This document shows positions 16,101 through 23,679 of a stretch of DNA of 24,340 bases, one piece after another. The notes under the pieces are model-generated. The model was given only the letters and a program-made list of their open reading frames with translations. It ran no database searches and had not been told where the DNA came from. The stretch comes from a virus. The position numbers and the translations under genes were made by a program. Position 1 is the first letter of the stretch. The number at the start of each line of letters is the position of its first letter. The stretch is taken from positions 1 through 24,340 of IMG/VR virus record IMGVR_UViG_3300031629_000079; one strand, given 5' to 3'.

Positions 16101-16711
16101 CGATTAAGGAGCTTGAAGCCCAAAAGAAAAGTGAAGGTCACTTGCTGTTCGAGGAATGGCGCAACAAAAGCCCAGAAGAAATTGTCGATCAATACGATGA
16201 TTATATGGCAACAATTCAAAGAAGCTTTGAAGGCTATGACAATTCTTTTCAGTCTGGCTTGGACAGGCTTGGCATTTCAAGAGAAGAGGCTACTGCGTCT
16301 TGGGCGAGGGCTGAAAGTTCTATGCTGGATGCGGCACGGAAGTCGCCAAGTTCGTCTGGCATGACCACATCGTCAGGTGTGCGAGGAGTCGAAACCCAAG
16401 TTCCATCTAGGGTACGCATGACAGAAGAACCGGATTCTGTCCAAAGCATGACACGAGATGTGCCTTCTTCTACGAGTGCAAATTTAGGTGAAATCATTGA
16501 TGATACCTCCGGTGCCAATTTAGATATCACTTCGCCTGATGTCAAGTCCGGAGATATATTTGATGATATGGACCTTGAGGTGCCTGTAGGTCAAAGGTTT
16601 AATGAGCAAACAGGCTTGGTAGAGTCTACTACTATGACGATGAGAGATCTCAAGGCCCAAATAGACGCCGAAGATTCAATGATAACCCGTTTGGAGTTCT
16701 GCACAGTATGA
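13193..16711 (+). CDS. Large ejection/polyvalent protein with ParB-like and RelA/SpoT-like regions
   Basis: A 1172-residue protein. Residues about 136-235 hold an apolar Gly/Ala segment and the pattern SAAVNAGSGAISE...WYDELGLEYSYEDFINN, typical of large podovirus ejection proteins ('iNAg.ea....v..W...LGLeY'). Residues about 419-660 resemble a ParB-type N-terminal domain with ADGHQR (D480, G481, H482, R484). Residues about 890-1010 resemble the RelA/SpoT nucleotidyltransferase fold: HIRDSYRF (D906, R909), GWRIIAF (about 949-955), VEW (E966) and GHLLFEEWR (H983). The tail is acidic and disordered. Its stop overlaps the next start (ATGA). An ejection role is well supported by context; the enzyme-like domains are pattern-based and untested. 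Confidence 0.7.
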   Translation: MNFDKPEMLDFLPENGRSEAPGPLMENVTGAFDAMKYTGGAGANSRGFTLLDVWTPIIDELNETGADFENPAIWLFDSMSSRYDGKADEIYSYIQNNKESLPKSLSEINSASVDEMMKSFVQQKETELSELARNNPGFFPAAARFVGGMGAGGGDIVTQLTMPFGGWSKTLWKNIAQSAAVNAGSGAISELDVKDWYDELGLEYSYEDFINNVAMQAAFGAAMPAAGAGIRMTADQALKGWDVLKGKMKKPLSAEDEALVNVLESQADIEASNPLRSENNIEAESEHEARLSDATAALAGDTVPRMSEEPSSPIKGTIPLQDELNKNQKKWLANNAKLKVAEAEGIKIQNRLNDAFDVDPNLTKDSKIIKDLMDENKLNESKVDEFRSIQDGFGKQRLSILEKQKQELALVDNGADNLDGVIYNIDPMDIEVDAKTFQFKEGGDEFGVTERLQGITTWDKYKSGTVTVYEYADGRMAIADGHQRLGLAKRIRSQDPSQDVRVFAYKLREADGITPEEARVIAAMKNIAEGTGTSIDAAKVLRVDPSRISELPPRSELVRQARDMMGLSDTAFGAVVNGVIPPKYGAIVGRLIDDQDLQGAAIEVLAKADPSNAFQAESIVRQVRESGSEQVEQISLFGEEIVTESFFVERSKILDRAYKELRRDKAAFETLVRNSDRLEAEGNVLAKTANERKASTDAQTIALLQTLANRKGPLSDALNDAARTARDTNSYVAATSGFLDAIRGSIKSGDFDRLSSGDVGRAVDGPPEITRSEATAEPAIEGFDEPTGVAAERQANQLVQDMFGADEAAPAVQRLDVSPIEEDLVAIEDIKMPIDDSLPPDQIRAQVRALTEENTEIVRGLIQRIDSKFGTESGDNVKDLAKVTQKANRPSILAKKPWHKTSHIRDSYRFKTVIDDFRDVPAIFDELLDSGIRLVKVDTGKLFDPKEWGWRIIAFDLRMPNGQLVEWYLPIKELEAQKKSEGHLLFEEWRNKSPEEIVDQYDDYMATIQRSFEGYDNSFQSGLDRLGISREEATASWARAESSMLDAARKSPSSSGMTTSSGVRGVETQVPSRVRMTEEPDSVQSMTRDVPSSTSANLGEIIDDTSGANLDITSPDVKSGDIFDDMDLEVPVGQRFNEQTGLVESTTMTMRDLKAQIDAEDSMITRLEFCTV

Positions 16712-19179
16712 CTTTTAAAGGCTGCATAGATGATGGCGTCCAGGCTGGTGATATCACTCAGGACCAGGCAAATGAAATCAACGGTTTGTTTGATGAGCTA
16801 GAGGTTCAGTATAACAGGCAGATGGGTTCTGCTGCGGCAACGGCAAAGGCTGCTGCCGATACGTCGATCGCTGCTAGAAAGATTGCTGTAGAGCGAAAGC
16901 GCCGTGCTGCACTACAGGCAGTAACGTGGAAGCGGATCAATAACGATCTCAACAACTACAAAACCGTTTTAGGCAATGCCAACAAGGGAGAGGCAGCAAA
17001 GGCTCTGTTCGAGCAAGATCAAACATCTAAGTTCAACAGCGTTGCCCAGGTCCAGCAAGCGGTTACGAGAAGTGCTACGCGGAAACTAGACGAGTTCTTA
17101 GCCACCTTTAAGCGTAACATAGTTGGTGAAACTAGAAACAAAGCGGATCTTAAAGATATGGTTCGCGAGGTCTTTTCTGAAGGCTCAACAACAAGCACGT
17201 CTGCTAGAGAAATGGCTCAAGCTTGGAAGGCTTCATCTGAGTATCTTCGTGCCAGGTTCAATGCGGCTGGTGGCGCTATTGTAAAGCGTTTAGATTGGGG
17301 GCTACCTCAGATCCATGACACTATGAGGGTTCGCCAGGTTAGCTATGGCGAATGGAAAGAGTTTATTACGAAACGTCTCGACCTAAAGAAAATGGTCGAT
17401 GAGCAAACCGGCTTGTCATTTTCCCCAGAGAAGTTGGAGATCGCGCTAAGAGATTCCCATGAGTCAATTACCTCTGATGGGTTCAATAAGCTTAAACCTG
17501 GCACAATGACCGGCAACAAATCACTGGCGCTCCGAAACCAAGATCATCGTTTCTTTGTGTTTAGAAATGCAGACGCCTGGATGGAGTACCAGCAGAAGTT
17601 TGGCAATCCAAATCCGTTTGACGCAATGATGGGGCATATCGACATGATGTCTCGTGACATTGCTATGCTCGAAGTTCTCGGCCCCAATCCAAGTGCTACT
17701 GTAAAATTCCTCAAACAGACATTGCAAAAAGAAGCTGGTGGTGATGCTGTTGCTGCAAATGCAGCGCGTAAAGCAAGCGCAACTATAGATACTCTTTATT
17801 CTAATGTGAATGGAAGCATCAACGCTCCCGTCGATAGCAAGTATGCTTACAGCTTCGCGGGTCTTCGACAAGTTCTTCAGTCTGCACAATTAGGCGCTGC
17901 GTCACTAGCTGCTGTAACTGATGCGAATTTTGGCCGTATAGCAAGAACGATGGTTGGCTTACCTCAGACTAAAATGATTCAAAACTATCTCAAGTTTATG
18001 AACCCACTTTCACTTGAGGAGAAGGGCAAGCTTGCTGTCCGGCTTGGTTTGACTGCGGAAGCATGGTCAACTTTGGCGTCTGCTCAAATGCGCTACGTTG
18101 GGGATCTGTCCGGCCCAGAAGTTACACGGCGTGTAGCTGACTTCGTAATGAGAGCGTCATTACTTTCCCCTTGGACTAACGCGGGAAAGTGGGCATTCGG
18201 AATGGAGTTTCTTGGCAACCTGGCTGACAACGCAGGAAAGACGTTTGACCAGTTAGATCCAATGATGCGCAGGACGTTGGATCACTACAACATTGGTGCT
18301 GATAAGTGGGAGATTGTAAGAGCAACTCCCCTCTATGAATACGAGGGTGCTTCGTTTCTTCGGGCTGAAGATATCGAGATGCGTACAGACATACGATCGG
18401 ATCTAGCCCAGGATCTAGCCACTAGCTTGCTGGTGATGGTAGAGACAGAAACCAACTATGCGGTCCCCAGTAGCTCGATCAGAGGACGTGCCGCCTTAAT
18501 TGACGAGACTAAACCAGGCACTATTTCCGGTGAGCTTACGCGATCGTTCGCCATGTATAAGGGCTTTGGGGTTACGCTGGTCAATACGCACATAATGCGC
18601 GGTCTCAATCAGCCAGGTCCAAAGGCAAAAAGTGCTTACTATGCAGATCTATTGATAAGCACTACGCTCATGGGCGCACTGGCATTGCAACTTAAAGAGA
18701 TGAGTAAGGGCAGAGATCCACGCCCAATGGAGGGGCCGGAGTTCTGGGGTGCTGCGTTGATGCAGGGCGGTGGCCTTGGTATCTTTGGTGACTTCCTATT
18801 CTCTGATGTTAATAGATATGACAGAGGGCTGGCGGAAACTATTGCCGGTCCTGTCGTCGGATTTGCCAATGACGCAAGAAAACTAACAGTTGGTAATTTA
18901 ATCGAAGCGGGAAAGGGTGAAGATACAAATTTTGCGTCTGAGTTCTTGGGCTTCGCCGGCCGCTACACTCCAGGTTCGTCCCTTTGGTATTCTCGCTTGG
19001 CCCTTGAGCGCCTTGTGCTTGATCAGGGAAAGAAGTGGGCAGATCCAGACTTTAGCTCCAAGGCTCGACGCTTGGAATCAAAGTATCGCCGCGAGTATGG
19101 TCAGAACCATTGGTGGAAAAAAGGTGAAACATCGCCAAGAAGAGGCCCAGACTTGTCGAACATGTTTGAGTCAAATTGA
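16708..19179 (+). CDS. Large internal virion (ejection) protein, gp16 C-terminal-like
   Basis: An 823-residue protein overlapping the previous gene by 4 bases. The N-terminal third is helical and charged. Further on are WGLPQIHDTMRVRQVSYGEW (about residues 198-217) and GQTF-like Gly/Ala helices. Apolar segments near residues 640-705 surround the motif KGRDPRPM (about 667-674), followed by FWGAALMQGGGLGIFGDFLFSD. I recognise this last motif from large internal proteins and tail proteins of phages and prophages. I infer that this gene and the preceding one share the role of the single T7 gp16, the inner-membrane part of the DNA-ejection channel. No lytic transglycosylase motif is visible in either. 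Confidence 0.75.
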   Translation: MTFKGCIDDGVQAGDITQDQANEINGLFDELEVQYNRQMGSAAATAKAAADTSIAARKIAVERKRRAALQAVTWKRINNDLNNYKTVLGNANKGEAAKALFEQDQTSKFNSVAQVQQAVTRSATRKLDEFLATFKRNIVGETRNKADLKDMVREVFSEGSTTSTSAREMAQAWKASSEYLRARFNAAGGAIVKRLDWGLPQIHDTMRVRQVSYGEWKEFITKRLDLKKMVDEQTGLSFSPEKLEIALRDSHESITSDGFNKLKPGTMTGNKSLALRNQDHRFFVFRNADAWMEYQQKFGNPNPFDAMMGHIDMMSRDIAMLEVLGPNPSATVKFLKQTLQKEAGGDAVAANAARKASATIDTLYSNVNGSINAPVDSKYAYSFAGLRQVLQSAQLGAASLAAVTDANFGRIARTMVGLPQTKMIQNYLKFMNPLSLEEKGKLAVRLGLTAEAWSTLASAQMRYVGDLSGPEVTRRVADFVMRASLLSPWTNAGKWAFGMEFLGNLADNAGKTFDQLDPMMRRTLDHYNIGADKWEIVRATPLYEYEGASFLRAEDIEMRTDIRSDLAQDLATSLLVMVETETNYAVPSSSIRGRAALIDETKPGTISGELTRSFAMYKGFGVTLVNTHIMRGLNQPGPKAKSAYYADLLISTTLMGALALQLKEMSKGRDPRPMEGPEFWGAALMQGGGLGIFGDFLFSDVNRYDRGLAETIAGPVVGFANDARKLTVGNLIEAGKGEDTNFASEFLGFAGRYTPGSSLWYSRLALERLVLDQGKKWADPDFSSKARRLESKYRREYGQNHWWKKGETSPRRGPDLSNMFESN

Positions 19180-19194
19180 AAAATCTGCTATAGG
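19166..19194 (+). promoter_or_regulatory. Candidate promoter before the tail fibre gene
   Basis: TTGAGT (19166-19171) and TATAGG (19189-19194) are 17 bases apart and match 4 of 6 sigma70 consensus positions each. The same place reads CTATAGGGTGA (19188-19198), matching the initiation core of T7-type RNA polymerase promoters (CTATAGGGAGA) at 10 of 11 bases, although the upstream recognition half does not match T7. In T7 a promoter stands just before the fibre gene. Either reading supports a start here; no second copy of the core was found in the window. Confidence 0.35.
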
Positions 19195-19219
19195 GTGAAC
19201 AAATGAACGGGAAAACGAC

Positions 19220-22200
19220 ATGAGTGATATTGCAATCAATCCGGTAACGCGCCGAGTTCAGTTCACAGGTAATACTGGAACAGGTCCATACGCCTTTACC
19301 TTCAACATCTTAGTCAGTGGTGATATCGCAGTCTTCAAGGGGACTACGGAGCTAACGCTGACTACGGATTACACGGTAAGCATTAACGCAAATGGCACCG
19401 GATCTGTCACTCTTGGCGTTGCTCTCATATCATCTGATGTTTTGACTATCATTGGTGGGCGTGAGCTTTCCCGTACAACAGACTTTGTTACAGCCGGTGA
19501 TCTTCTAGCCTCTAGCTTGAATGAGCAACTAGACAGTAACGTGATTATGACCCAGCAGCTTGACGAGAAGCTTGGTCGTGGTTTGTTTGTTAATCCTGGT
19601 GATGTGTTCACAGACCTTGAGCTTCCACTGAAAGACGCCCGTAAGGGTACGGTTCTGGGGTTTAATGCTACAACTGGTGATCCAGAGCCAGGTCCAGAGA
19701 TCGGTGATGTTGACACTATTGCAGCAATCTCTGCTGACATTAAGACGCTTGCTGAGATCCAAGATGGTACGGTCGCGACTGATGCGATTACTAACGTCAA
19801 CACGATCCGCGCAAATGTTACTACAGTATCGGGCATATCTGGGAACGTAACTACGGTAGCAAACATTAGCTCTGACGTTACGACTGTTGCGGCTGATGGC
19901 ACTGACATTGGGCTGGTTGCTGGATCAATCGGCAATGTGAATAATGTTGGTGGATCTATATCAAATGTTAATACGGTTGCTGGTAATACAAGCAACATTA
20001 ACTCTGTCGCTGGAAACTCTACAAACATTAATACGGTTGCCGGTGATACGACTGAGATCAATACTGTAGCCGGTAAGGCAACTGAGATCGGAAGACTTGG
20101 CACTGCTGATGCTGTATCGGATCTAAATACTCTAGGCACTGCTGATGTCGTCTCTGACATGAACACCCTGGGGACATCTGGCAACGTCAACAACATGAAT
20201 ACTTTGGCGGGTATCTCTGGCAACATCACGACTGTAGCTGGTATCTCAGCTAACGTCACCACTGTGGCTGGTGACACCGCAAACATTTCTTCGGTGGCTG
20301 GTAACAGTTCGAACATTAATACTGTAGCGGGTCAGACAACTAACCTTCAAAATGTTACCGACAATCTATCTGAAATTCAAAGCGCCCCTGCAAACGCAAG
20401 TGCTGCTGCTAGTTCCGCCTCTGCTGCTGCTGGTTCTGCCACTGCTGCTTCTGACTCCGCTGCTGCTGCGGCTGCTGCCTTTGATTCCTTTGACGATAAG
20501 TATCTTGGAAGCAAAACTGGATACTCAGGTAGTGGCACAGGCCCAACGGTAGACAACGATGGTAATGCTTTGGTCGAGGGGGCTTTGTTCTTCTCTTCTG
20601 ATGCAAACGAAATGCGTGTGTATGATGGGGCCAACTGGATTGCAGCTTCCTCTGCTGGCACTGCATCTCTGATACTCTATGAGTTTACTGCAACAAATGC
20701 TCAGACTACATTCTCAGGTGCTGACGATAACAGCGCAACACTAGGATATACTGCTGGTAATCTACAGGTTGTAATGAACGGTGTTATCCTTGATCCGTCT
20801 GACTTCACTGCCTCTAACGGAACGTCTGTAATCTTAGGCTCTGGCGCTGCAACGGGCGATTTGCTGAACGTGTATGCGTTTAAGTCTTTCACTGTAGCTG
20901 ACACAGTATCAGCATCTGCTGGCGGTACTTTCTCTGGGGATGTAAACATCACGGGTACTTTGACCAGCGATGGGCTGACTGTGGATGGTAGTGCAGTAGT
21001 CCAAGGTTCAGAACCTCGTTTTATACTTAGTGAGACGGACGTTACTGGACAGAATACACGTTTCCGCAACACTGGTGGCGACCTTCAAATTCAAACTATT
21101 GATGATGCTTATAATGTAGCCGCCAATCGTATTTCTTTAGACCACGCCACAGGCGACATCAGCTTCTACGAGGACACAGGCACCACGCCAAAGTTCTTCT
21201 GGGATGCTAGTGCTGAAGGTCTTGCGCTTGGGCATTCTGCACCAGATGGTGCTTTAGATATTGAGAAGACTGTTAACACTGCGTGGTCAAGCGCTCTAAG
21301 GGCAAATGACTTCTTACAGATTAGCAACGTATCAACAACTGGGGGTTCTTATAGCGGTATTGAATTAATCGCTACAGGCACAGGTGCGGCAGGTGCGGCA
21401 GAGATTGTCTGTATTGATAGTGGTAGTGGTAGCGGTGACCTAGCTTTCTCAACACGTAATAGTTCTACTTGGGCAGAACGTATGCGCATTTCCGCCTCAG
21501 GCAACGTTGGGATTGGCACGAGTTCGCCTGATACGAAACTAGTTGTTGCAAATGGCAGTGACACCTTAAAGTCTAACTTAGACAGTGACAGCATTGACCT
21601 TTTTGCTAACGGTAAGACGTTCAACTTAGGCACTACGTCTAATAACGTGGTTAGGTTCTTTGAAAACAACTTAGAACGTATGCGCATCCAATCAGGCAAA
21701 GTTACCGTGGGAGACACGTCCAATACGGGAGGGGCTATAAACGTATCTACTATGCCAAGTATTTGGGGTATCTCTATTAAAGATATTGCAAACAACCAAG
21801 CACTTATGAGGTTTTTAAATTCGGGAAATGTGAGTGTAGGCACAATTTCACACAATGGTTCATCCACATCCTACAACACATCCTCAGACTACCGCCTAAA
21901 GACTGACGCACAGCCAATGACAGGTGCCTCTGACCGTGTCCAAGCACTGAACCCAGTTAACTTCGAGTGGATCGCCGATGGTACTCGTGTTGATGGCTTC
22001 CTTGCACATGAGACACAGGCTGTTGTTCCAGAAGCTGTACATGGCACTCAAGACGCCATGATGGACGAGGAGTATGAAGTTACTCCAGCGGTACTAGACG
22101 ATGATGGCAACGAGACAACTGCTGCTGTCATGGGTACTCGCAGTGTCCCTGACTACCAAGGCATTGACCAAAGCAAACTCGTACCCCTGCTAACCGCTGC

Positions 22201-22270
22201 CTTGCAAGAATCATTAACCGCAATCACTGACCTTAAAGCTAGGGTCGCAATACTAGAAGAGGGGGCATAA
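19220..22270 (+). CDS. Tail fibre with T7-like N terminus and S74 self-cleaving chaperone
   Basis: A 1016-residue fibre. Residues 1-150 resemble the T7 gp17 attachment domain (YAFTFNILVSGDIAVFKG..., LTIIGGRELSRTTDF, then LNEQLDSNVIMTQQLDEKL). Residues about 190-390 are tandem 10-residue repeats of the type xxxNINTVAG. An Ala/Ser-rich linker follows at 393-425, then a beta domain with YEFTATNAQTTFSGADDN. The distal part has ERMRI(S/Q) and GNVGIGTSSP (about 762) repeats. The C terminus (about 885-1016) is an S74 intramolecular chaperone marked by SDYRLK (S889, D890), which trimerises the fibre and cuts itself off at that Ser-Asp. It ends in a coiled coil (ALQESLTAITDLKARVAILEE). The fibre recognises the host surface. 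Confidence 0.9.
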   Translation: MSDIAINPVTRRVQFTGNTGTGPYAFTFNILVSGDIAVFKGTTELTLTTDYTVSINANGTGSVTLGVALISSDVLTIIGGRELSRTTDFVTAGDLLASSLNEQLDSNVIMTQQLDEKLGRGLFVNPGDVFTDLELPLKDARKGTVLGFNATTGDPEPGPEIGDVDTIAAISADIKTLAEIQDGTVATDAITNVNTIRANVTTVSGISGNVTTVANISSDVTTVAADGTDIGLVAGSIGNVNNVGGSISNVNTVAGNTSNINSVAGNSTNINTVAGDTTEINTVAGKATEIGRLGTADAVSDLNTLGTADVVSDMNTLGTSGNVNNMNTLAGISGNITTVAGISANVTTVAGDTANISSVAGNSSNINTVAGQTTNLQNVTDNLSEIQSAPANASAAASSASAAAGSATAASDSAAAAAAAFDSFDDKYLGSKTGYSGSGTGPTVDNDGNALVEGALFFSSDANEMRVYDGANWIAASSAGTASLILYEFTATNAQTTFSGADDNSATLGYTAGNLQVVMNGVILDPSDFTASNGTSVILGSGAATGDLLNVYAFKSFTVADTVSASAGGTFSGDVNITGTLTSDGLTVDGSAVVQGSEPRFILSETDVTGQNTRFRNTGGDLQIQTIDDAYNVAANRISLDHATGDISFYEDTGTTPKFFWDASAEGLALGHSAPDGALDIEKTVNTAWSSALRANDFLQISNVSTTGGSYSGIELIATGTGAAGAAEIVCIDSGSGSGDLAFSTRNSSTWAERMRISASGNVGIGTSSPDTKLVVANGSDTLKSNLDSDSIDLFANGKTFNLGTTSNNVVRFFENNLERMRIQSGKVTVGDTSNTGGAINVSTMPSIWGISIKDIANNQALMRFLNSGNVSVGTISHNGSSTSYNTSSDYRLKTDAQPMTGASDRVQALNPVNFEWIADGTRVDGFLAHETQAVVPEAVHGTQDAMMDEEYEVTPAVLDDDGNETTAAVMGTRSVPDYQGIDQSKLVPLLTAALQESLTAITDLKARVAILEEGA
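19795..20390 (+). repeat. Tandem 30-base (10-residue) repeats in the tail fibre gene
   Basis: The DNA encodes about 18-20 imperfect 10-residue units with the consensus (D/N/S)xxNINTVAG. The clearest run is SIGNVNNVGG, SISNVNTVAG, NTSNINSVAG, NSTNINTVAG, DTTEINTVAG. The middle part (about 20090-20200) is divergent, with units built on DLNTLGTAD. The regular period suggests a trimeric beta-solenoid or beta-prism shaft. Such repeats readily change copy number by slippage. Confidence 0.75.
21506..21529 (+). repeat. Direct repeat copy 1 (encodes VGIGTSSP)
   Basis: This 24-base element, beginning GTTGGGATTGGCACGAG, is identical to the one at 22697-22720 and differs from the one at 22367-22390 by a single base. 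It encodes the fibre motif VGIGTSSP. It links the S74 fibre gene with the downstream C1q-like fibre gene by shared DNA, which can support recombination. Confidence 0.85.
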
Positions 22271-22281
22271 GCCATGAGTAA
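22267..22281 (+). repeat. Duplicated fibre-gene start sequence, copy 1
   Basis: The 15 bases ATAAGCCATGAGTAA span the S74 fibre stop and the start of the C1q-like fibre gene. They are identical at 23665-23679, around the start of the 27-codon fibre remnant. Confidence 0.7.
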
Positions 22282-23353
22282 ATCAAGAGACGCAGCAGAC
22301 CAGATCAATCGGGTAAACTCTAGTGCGGCTAATGCCACTGCTATCACGATTAATGCTAGTGAGAATGTTGGGATTGGGACGAGTTCGCCTAGTACAACAC
22401 TCCAAGTAACAGGAAATAGTTCAAGTAGGAATACTATTGTTTCAAATGTCGCTCTAGACGGAGGAACAAGTGTAGCAAATCCTTATGAGGGCTTTGGTTT
22501 TGGTATTAACTTTATTGGCAGGGATTATGGTAACGCTGTAAGAAACTATGCAAGCATTAATACTGTAACGGAGGCTAAATCTTCATCTTCGGGCGGTGGA
22601 GATGCTGGATTTAAAACAGGTCTAAGTTTTTATACAAATGGCGGCGGTGCAAGCGGTACTAATCCTACAGAAGCCATGCGGATCAGCGGCGGTAATGTTG
22701 GGATTGGCACGAGTTCGCCTAACCATGAGCTAGACGTAAAGGCCGCAACAAACAGTGGTATCTCAATTACCCCTGCTACTGGTAATGCTACAAACTATTT
22801 AGATTGGTATGATACAGGCGGTGGCCCATATGGTCGCATAGGATATAATCACCAAACTAGCGCAATGACTTTTTCAACCTTGAACAACGAACGTATGCGC
22901 ATCGACAGCAGCGGTGCAGTCACCATGCCAGCGCAGCCAGCTTTTAGTGCGATTAACAATACAGCGGCACAGACCAATCTTGCTATTAATACATACCATA
23001 CTGTAGTTTTTGGGGGAGAAGTCTTTGACCAAGGTTCTGATTTTGCGTCTAACACATTTACGGCCCCAGTAACAGGCAGATATCAGTTTAATGTACAGAT
23101 TAGGCTATACCAAATAGATGCCGCTGCTAGTTATTATCAGGCATATATCACGACTTCAAATAGGAATTACGAGGTAGAGCTAATCACTCCATTATTTACC
23201 TCAGACCCAACTTATATGACACTCAGCAGCTCCTTTTTGGTGGATATGGATGCTGGAGATACCGCCTTTGTCCAACTTTTCCAAGCGGGTGGGTCTGTAC
23301 AAACAGACTTACAACAAGCTTGCAGCACTTTCAGCGGCTACCTAGTGGCATAA
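22274..23353 (+). CDS. Second fibre / receptor-binding protein with C1q-like C-terminal domain
   Basis: A 359-residue protein that starts 3 bases after the S74 fibre stop. It opens MSKSRDAADQINRVNSSAANATAITI, a start I know from marine phage fibre genes, followed at once by ENVGIGTSSP and later GGNVGIGTSSP and ERMRIDSSG repeats. From about residue 220 (PAFSAINNT...) the sequence turns into a C1q/TNF-like jelly-roll: EVFDQGSDFASNTFTAPVTGRYQFN, then SSFLVDMDAGDTAFVQLFQAGG and a FSGYLVA ending. Such trimeric heads bind receptors. No T7-type virion-attachment domain is present, so it probably attaches to another fibre part. Confidence 0.82.
   Translation: MSKSRDAADQINRVNSSAANATAITINASENVGIGTSSPSTTLQVTGNSSSRNTIVSNVALDGGTSVANPYEGFGFGINFIGRDYGNAVRNYASINTVTEAKSSSSGGGDAGFKTGLSFYTNGGGASGTNPTEAMRISGGNVGIGTSSPNHELDVKAATNSGISITPATGNATNYLDWYDTGGGPYGRIGYNHQTSAMTFSTLNNERMRIDSSGAVTMPAQPAFSAINNTAAQTNLAINTYHTVVFGGEVFDQGSDFASNTFTAPVTGRYQFNVQIRLYQIDAAASYYQAYITTSNRNYEVELITPLFTSDPTYMTLSSSFLVDMDAGDTAFVQLFQAGGSVQTDLQQACSTFSGYLVA
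22367..22390 (+). repeat. Direct repeat copy 2 (encodes VGIGTSSP)
   Basis: Second copy of the 24-base element, with G in place of C at position 11 of the ATTGG(C/G)ACG region. It lies only about 95 bases into the second fibre gene. Confidence 0.85.
22697..22720 (+). repeat. Direct repeat copy 3 (encodes VGIGTSSP)
   Basis: Third copy, identical over 24 bases to copy 1 at 21506-21529 and 307 bases from copy 2. The 14-base companion repeat GAACGTATGCGCAT is found at 21476-21489, 21674-21687 and 22889-22902. Confidence 0.85.
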
Positions 23354-23392
23354 CAATGGGCGAAATAGCCCTGTCTTAAAGGAGACATAACA

Positions 23393-23668
23393 ATGGCAAC
23401 AATTACATTAACAGTAGACGTAACGGACGCAGAGCAAGCTATTTTGCTGAACGATCTATTGAGCATCGACGACTGGCTACAGGGCGCAATGCTTGGCAAG
23501 AAGAACAATGCTTGGAAACGTATGCAGCAAGAGTGGACTACCAAGCTGATGAACGATGATAGCTTCACTGATCCAATCCCGTCTAACCAAGCAGACTTCG
23601 TGGCGCTTGTGACTGCACGGGAAGACTATTCAACACGCACTGAGCGTGATGCTTCTCAGGAGGTATAA
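23393..23668 (+). CDS. Small conserved fibre-associated phage protein
   Basis: A 91-residue protein with a strong ribosome-binding site (AAAGGAGA at 23378-23385). Its core ILLNDLLSIDDWLQGAMLGKKNNAWKRMQQEW resembles a protein family that recurs beside fibre genes in marine phages ('DL.dIddWiq.a..GKinnc.kRm..e'). The rest is SFTDPIPSNQADFVALVTAREDYSTRTERDA, a C-terminal helix. The function is unknown to me; a fibre assembly or accessory role is suggested by its place in the fibre cassette. Confidence 0.75.
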   Translation: MATITLTVDVTDAEQAILLNDLLSIDDWLQGAMLGKKNNAWKRMQQEWTTKLMNDDSFTDPIPSNQADFVALVTAREDYSTRTERDASQEV

Positions 23669-23679
23669 GCCATGAGTAA
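23665..23679 (+). repeat. Duplicated fibre-gene start sequence, copy 2
   Basis: Exact 15-base copy of 22267-22281 (ATAAGCCATGAGTAA). It includes the stop of the 91-residue gene and the start of the 27-codon frame. Confidence 0.7.

Noticed and set aside
19369-20316. Long antisense frame (315 codons) opposite the fibre repeat region
   Set aside because: It is a by-product of the 30-base repeats, which lack stops on the other strand. The encoded protein is low-complexity Val/Pro/Thr repeats, and all other genes are on the + strand.
23354-23392. GGGC-GCCC hairpin (23358-23371) as a terminator after the C1q-like fibre
   Set aside because: It has only 4 bp of stem and no T-run, and is followed by the ribosome-binding site of the next gene.
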